NCBI GenBank assembly: GCA_947497265.1 | Contig: CANMFP010000010.1 | Location: forward strand, 57,378-121,377 | Origin: an uncultured Isoptericola sp. | GTDB lineage: Bacteria > Actinomycetota > Actinomycetes > Actinomycetales > Cellulomonadaceae | Reading direction: 5' to 3' | DNA: 64,000 nt | Shown here: piece after piece, positions 62,071 to 64,000 of the stretch | Position numbering within the stretch: position 1 is the stretch's first letter | Layout: every line of letters starts with the position of its first letter | Made by a program: the position numbers and the translations under genes | Notes under the pieces: model-generated | What the model was told of the DNA's origin: nothing | The model's database searches: none | Seen by the model: only the letters and a program-made list of their open reading frames with translations

Positions 62071-62945
62071 ACGTCGACGACGTCGCGGTGGACTTCTCGC
62101 CGGCCTCGATGGTGGCGCTGAGCGTGGTGCTCGGTCTCATCATGCTGGGCATCGCGCTGGACACCTCGCCGGCCGACTTCCGGGCCCTGCGCCGTGCGCC
62201 GCGCGCCGCGGTGCTGGCGCTCGTCGCGCAGCTGGTGCTGCTGCCTGCGGTGACCTTCGCCCTGACGCTCGTGCTCGGTGTCCAGGCCTCGATCGCGCTG
62301 GGCATGATCCTGGTGGCGTGCTGCCCGCCGGGGAACGTCTCGCAGGTCCTCACGCACCGTGCGGGCGGCAACGTGGCGCTGTCGGTATCGCTCACAGCGG
62401 TCGGCAACGCGCTGTACATCGTGGCGATGCCGGTGAACATCGCCCTGTGGGGCAGCCTGCACCCGACGGCGCGCGAGATCCTGACCGACGTCCGTCTCGA
62501 CGCCGGTGCGATGCTCCTCGACATCCTGCTGGTCATCGGCCTGCCGTTCGCCGTCGGTCTGCTGTTCCGCGCCCGGTGGCCCGCGGCCGCCGACCGCGTG
62601 CACCGCCCGGTGCGCTGGGTCAGCCTCGTGGCGCTGGTCGGGTTCATCGTGGCGGCGCTGGCGGGGAACTTCTCCGTCTTCGTCGCGTACGTGGGCGTGG
62701 TGCTGCTGGCGGTGTTCCTCCACGACGCCGTCGCGCTCGCCCTGGGCTACCTCGCCGGCCGGGCCGGTCGGCTCGGCGTCCGCGAGGTGAAGGCGGTGAC
62801 CTTCGAGGTCGGCATCCGCAACGCCGGGCTGGGGCTCGGCCTCGTCTTCGCGTTCTTCGACGGGATCGGCGGCATGGGGCAACTACCAGAAGAAGGTCAT
62901 CTGCCACGAATCTGGCCACGCAGTCGGACTCCTTCACGGCAGTGA
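62067..62945 (+). pseudogene. BASS-family (bile acid:sodium symporter-like) transporter, C-terminally truncated
   Basis: The first ~269 residues are a normal BASS transporter with about eight hydrophobic segments (VACCPPGNVSQVLTHRAGGN, EVGIRNAGLGLGLVF, FFDGIGGM). After FFDGIGGM, where the family continues into a last helix, the frame runs into 23 unrelated hydrophilic residues and stops at 62945. The break coincides with the start of a metalloprotease fragment in another frame. The shortened protein may or may not fold. Confidence 0.75.
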
Positions 62946-63060
62946 AGCCAGTCCGAAGCTCAGCCGGGGAGATGACCGGCTTGGATGCATGCAGACGCCC
63001 GTTCCCGATGGTGCGCCTTTGGGGCAGAATCAGAAAGACAACATCAACGCCAATTACTAG
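62875..63060 (+). pseudogene. C-terminal fragment of a zinc metalloprotease
   Basis: Reading the frame from 62875 gives WGNYQKKVICHESGHAVGLL followed by HGSEA..., containing the zinc-binding HExxHxxGxxH motif (HESGHAVGLLH), a CMQTP segment and a final DNINANY before the TAG at 63058. This is the catalytic C-terminus of a secreted metzincin-like protease. There is no start codon or N-terminus: upstream the DNA is the BASS transporter. The base composition is clearly less GC-rich than before. Confidence 0.75.
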
Positions 63061-63087
63061 ACCTCTACCATCGAGGGAGAGTCAGAC

Positions 63088-63768
63088 ATGAAGAATCGAA
63101 CGGTGGCGAGCGGACTTACACTCGCAGTTGCCCTGGTCGCTGGCTGTGCCTCATCGCCTGGCACTACAACGGTCCACGGCTTGGAACCGTACCCCAACTC
63201 CACTGCCACGGACTGGGTCACCTACGCGGACCACGTAGTTGTCGCCACCGTGACCGCCGAGCGGGAAATGCCGCTGGATGACCATGAGAAAGAGACCGGG
63301 GAAGGTTCAGTCGACCGCGAGGTCACGCTGCACGCGGACGAGATCATCTGGTCCGCGGACGACCCAGCCCACGCCGCTCCTGAGGGTGAGTTCACCATGC
63401 CAGGATTTGGTTGGACTCTTGCCGATGGCGAGAAGACCGAGATGGTTGCCGAAGGGGCTCCCAGACTCGAGGTCGGCCACTCCTACATCTTCGCTCTTTA
63501 CTGGCTGCCGGAAGTTCCGGACGAGCCAGTACCTGTACCTGCACGCTGGAACTCGCTCGGGCTGAGCGCCATGGTGCCGTTCGACGACGGCATCATCGGC
63601 AATGGTGAGGTGATGGGAGAGGTGGTATCACCATCGCAGCAACGTGATCTCCACGAGACTCCTGCGGAGGACGAGCCAGCCCTGGAGCAGACACTGGCCG
63701 GGGAAGACATCACCGAATTGGAGTCGACACTCGCTACCACGAAGCCGGGAGTGCCCGAAGACTACTGA
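63088..63768 (+). CDS. Hypothetical lipoprotein
   Basis: 226-residue protein with a lipoprotein signal peptide: KNR basic start, hydrophobic core and lipobox LVAGC with Cys20. The mature part is acidic and has no recognised domain (HADEIIWSADDP, FALYWLPEVPDEPVPVPARW). GAGGGAGAG precedes ATG 63088, 27 nt after the protease fragment's stop, so the two may have come in together. Codon use is less GC-biased than in the rest of the window. Confidence 0.75.
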   Translation: MKNRTVASGLTLAVALVAGCASSPGTTTVHGLEPYPNSTATDWVTYADHVVVATVTAEREMPLDDHEKETGEGSVDREVTLHADEIIWSADDPAHAAPEGEFTMPGFGWTLADGEKTEMVAEGAPRLEVGHSYIFALYWLPEVPDEPVPVPARWNSLGLSAMVPFDDGIIGNGEVMGEVVSPSQQRDLHETPAEDEPALEQTLAGEDITELESTLATTKPGVPEDY

Positions 63769-64000
63769 CCGCAACACTCTGAGGTGTTCTCATCAGCCCG
63801 CGTGAGGTGATCAGCGCAACGGTGCGTTGACTTGCAGGTTCGTCTGGTGGCGGGTTTGGCGGCAGCAGGGTCCCAGCGACGGACACGGGGCCCGTTCCAG
63901 CGAGTACCTCGACATCGATTAGCGGCTCATCGCAGTTGAGGGGGGCCTCGGTGACACGCCGAGCACCAAGGTGACGTCCGGGTAGGGGTCGAGGCCTCCA
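63769..64000. other. End of window, no gene recognised
   Basis: 232 nt after the lipoprotein gene. No open frame with a plausible start, no RNA gene and no repeat could be supported. Confidence 0.5.

Noticed and set aside
1..64000. CRISPR arrays, phage genes, plasmid or chromosome origin
   Set aside because: No regularly spaced repeats, integrases, capsid or replication genes were seen on either strand.

Overview
The window is high-GC DNA with tightly packed genes, many 4-nt ATGA/GTGA overlaps, frequent GTG starts, several apparently leaderless genes, a TCGAAC-n4-GTTCGA type SOS box and an imuA'-imuB-dnaE2 cassette. All of this points to an actinomycete. The genus cannot be fixed from the sequence alone; a Micrococcales or related lineage is a guess. 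No replication genes, phage genes or CRISPR arrays were seen.

Region 1 (1-17750) is a catabolic block: short-chain dehydrogenases, a quinone-oxidoreductase-like enzyme, a complete branched-chain-amino-acid-type ABC importer (two ATPases, two permeases, one lipoprotein binding protein), two acyl-CoA dehydrogenases, a kinase-fold phosphotransferase coupled to one of them, a thioesterase, a thiolase, a MaoC hydratase, a FabG-like reductase and a zinc alcohol dehydrogenase, with two TetR-type regulators. Three promoters (importer operon, kinase/dehydrogenase operon, alcohol dehydrogenase operon) carry copies of one CATACCG...CGGTATG operator. A second palindrome is shared by the importer promoter and the divergent promoter between the QsdR-like TetR gene and the second acyl-CoA dehydrogenase. 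The block therefore looks like one regulon. The kinase plus dehydrogenase pair and the QsdR-like regulator together suggest 4-hydroxy-acid or gamma-lactone-type substrates (inference).

Region 2 (about 17750-27490) is an accessory island: a frameshifted DUF4143-type ATPase, a complete type I Wadjet defence operon (jetABCD, 19320-26063), a DUF1877-like gene, a Uma2-family nuclease and an IS3-type transposase remnant.

Region 3 (27491-33537) is the SOS mutasome imuA'-imuB-dnaE2 behind a near-consensus promoter and a perfect LexA box.

Region 4 (33600-49810) is mixed: acetyltransferases, an orphan ectoine hydroxylase, a RIO kinase, a metallo-beta-lactamase-fold hydrolase, a DUF457 membrane protein, a MazG-like pyrophosphohydrolase, a GH15 glucosidase/trehalase, tRNA-Leu(GAG) followed by a sparse segment with an ATPase remnant, an SDR, a MarR regulator divergent from a luciferase-like oxidoreductase/F420-reductase-like pair, a glutaminase-STAS protein translationally coupled to a DUF2252 protein, and a DUF4260 membrane protein.

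Region 5 (49900-62945) holds two large paralogous LuxR-type ATPase regulators flanking a PHB-depolymerase-type esterase and a deletion-fused ABC transporter remnant, then an alpha/beta hydrolase-SDR pair, an AI-2E-family permease, a GNAT, a flavin monooxygenase and a BASS-family transporter. The BASS gene is cut near 62875, where the sequence switches abruptly to the C-terminal end of a HExxHxxGxxH zinc metalloprotease, followed by a lipoprotein gene in DNA of visibly lower GC that runs to the window end.
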